Assembly (NCBI GenBank): GCA_040905025.1
Contig: JBBDSJ010000004.1
Location: forward strand, 1 to 13,776
DNA: 13,776 nt
Source of the DNA: JBBDSJ01 sp040905025
GTDB taxonomy: Bacteria > Pseudomonadota > Gammaproteobacteria > Methylohalomonadales > Methylohalomonadaceae
Direction: 5' to 3'
In this document: positions 13,300-13,776 of the stretch, one piece after another
Numbering within the stretch: the stretch's first letter is position 1
Layout of the letters: every line of letters starts with the position of its first letter
Position numbers and translations under genes: made by a program
The notes under the pieces: generated by a model
The model's input: the letters and a program-made list of their open reading frames with translations, nothing else
The model's database searches: none
Told to the model about the DNA's origin: nothing

Positions 13300-13684
13300 T
13301 CGTTCGACTGGGCTCCGGCCTGCGCCGGGGCAACGCTGCGTTTGTCATTGCGGGGGAGGCTCTTCGGCTACGCTCAGGGTAAACTCCACTGACCGTGGCA
13401 ATCTTGTTTTGATTATTGATTAGCGGGGCCTCCGGCCCCTGCACCCTGGGTCTCTTTCTTTTGTTCGGCCAAAAGAAAGAGACGAAAGAAAAAGCCGTCC
13501 GACTACCGCTTTTATCCTGTGCTTCGCGGCTTTGTCCCGGCACATCGTCCACGGCACTTCCATGTGCCGAGGACGATAGCGCGGCTCCTGCCGCGCCCCT
13601 GCGGGTGCTCGGCCAAAGCCTTGCGATGCTCGGATGCGGTAGGACGGAAATATGTGCAGTGGTAAGCCGGGCTCGGGGCGACAA
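13300..13684. repeat. Mosaic of intergenic palindromic repeats
   Basis: No credible gene is visible. Successive palindromes are: GCTCCGGC/GCCGGGGC (13312-13331); a GTCATTGCGG...GTGGCAATCTT element with an expanded middle (about 13338-13405); GGGGCC-TCC-GGCCCC (13425-13439); a 14-bp perfect stem GTCTCTTTCTTTTG / CAAAAGAAAGAGAC around TTCGGC (13450-13483); ATCGTCC-A-CGGCAC / GTGCCG-A-GGACGAT (13544-13577); and GCGCGGC-TCCT-GCCGCGC (13579-13596). The CTCTTTCTTTTG...CAAAAGAAAGAG motif is a frequent intergenic sequence in proteobacteria and often yields spurious short proteins. Confidence 0.7.
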
Positions 13685-13692
13685 AATTTAAA

Positions 13693-13759
13693 GCGCCGGT
13701 CGGAGAAATCCGACGTTGTCGTTTCGACCGAGGCGCATTAGCGCCGAGTGGAGAAATCT
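13693..13759. repeat. Tandem GGAGAAATC-tailed repeat elements
   Basis: GCGCCGGTCGGAGAAATCC (13693-13711) and GCGCCGAGTGGAGAAATCT (13741-13759) are direct repeats 48 bp apart. Between them lies GTCGTTTCGACCGAG, the left end of the widespread GTCATTTCGACCGAG...GAGTGGAGAAATCT element. Hairpins are GTCGGA-GAAA-TCCGAC (13699-13714) and GGCGC-ATTA-GCGCC (13732-13745). The next gene lies beyond the window. Confidence 0.65.
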
Positions 13760-13776
13760 TGAACCACATGCATCAA

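Noticed and set aside
13238..13769. Three short open frames after pheA (both strands)
   Set aside because: They are translations of interspersed palindromic repeats. Peptides such as SFFWPNKRKRP come from the CTCTTTCTTTTG hairpin motif and are commonly annotated in error.

Overview
The window comes from a gammaproteobacterial chromosome of moderate GC. The order mtaD / mtnA / gyrA / serC / pheA matches, from memory, the Pseudomonas PA3170-PA3166 region. The PyrC, RNase T, SerC and bifunctional AroQ-PheA proteins are all of the gammaproteobacterial type. I cannot name the genus. No rRNA, tRNA, CRISPR array, prophage or complete insertion sequence is visible.

Layout. (1) Bases 1-536 hold the 3' part of a MarC-family membrane protein gene. 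(2) Bases about 540-2640 form a visibly more AT-rich accessory segment. It carries an HNH endonuclease gene broken by one in-frame TAA, a possible minus-strand membrane-protein remnant, a 57-residue YqaE/Pmp3 protein, and a complete BrnT/BrnA toxin-antitoxin pair with its own promoter and repeated operator-like sites. (3) Bases 2662-2895 are a tandem array of a 64-bp palindrome-bearing repeat. (4) Bases 2925-5467 hold a 1-Cys peroxiredoxin (minus) divergent from pyrC-rnt (plus). (5) Bases 5485-5611 are three REP-type palindromes; the last one supplies the stop codon of the next gene. (6) Bases 5607-8140 hold a methylthioadenosine/S-adenosylhomocysteine deaminase gene (minus) divergent from mtnA (plus). 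(7) Bases 8354-13211 are gyrA-serC-pheA, co-directional and tightly packed. (8) Bases 13212-13776 have no gene and are a mosaic of several interspersed palindromic repeats.

How the genes work together. The deaminase and MtnA fit the MTA salvage route through methylthioinosine described in Pseudomonas, although the phosphorylase linking them is not in the window. PyrC is a pyrimidine biosynthesis enzyme and RNase T matures tRNA and other RNA 3' ends. SerC and PheA make serine and phenylalanine precursors and appear to be co-transcribed behind gyrA.

The novelty is modest. I see no clear new multi-gene system. The most interesting items are the single-stop HNH endonuclease gene, an in-frame 46-codon open stretch directly after the brnA stop, the triplicated 18-nt start region of rnt, the REP cluster at what looks like a join between two conserved gene blocks, and the repeat-dense region after pheA.
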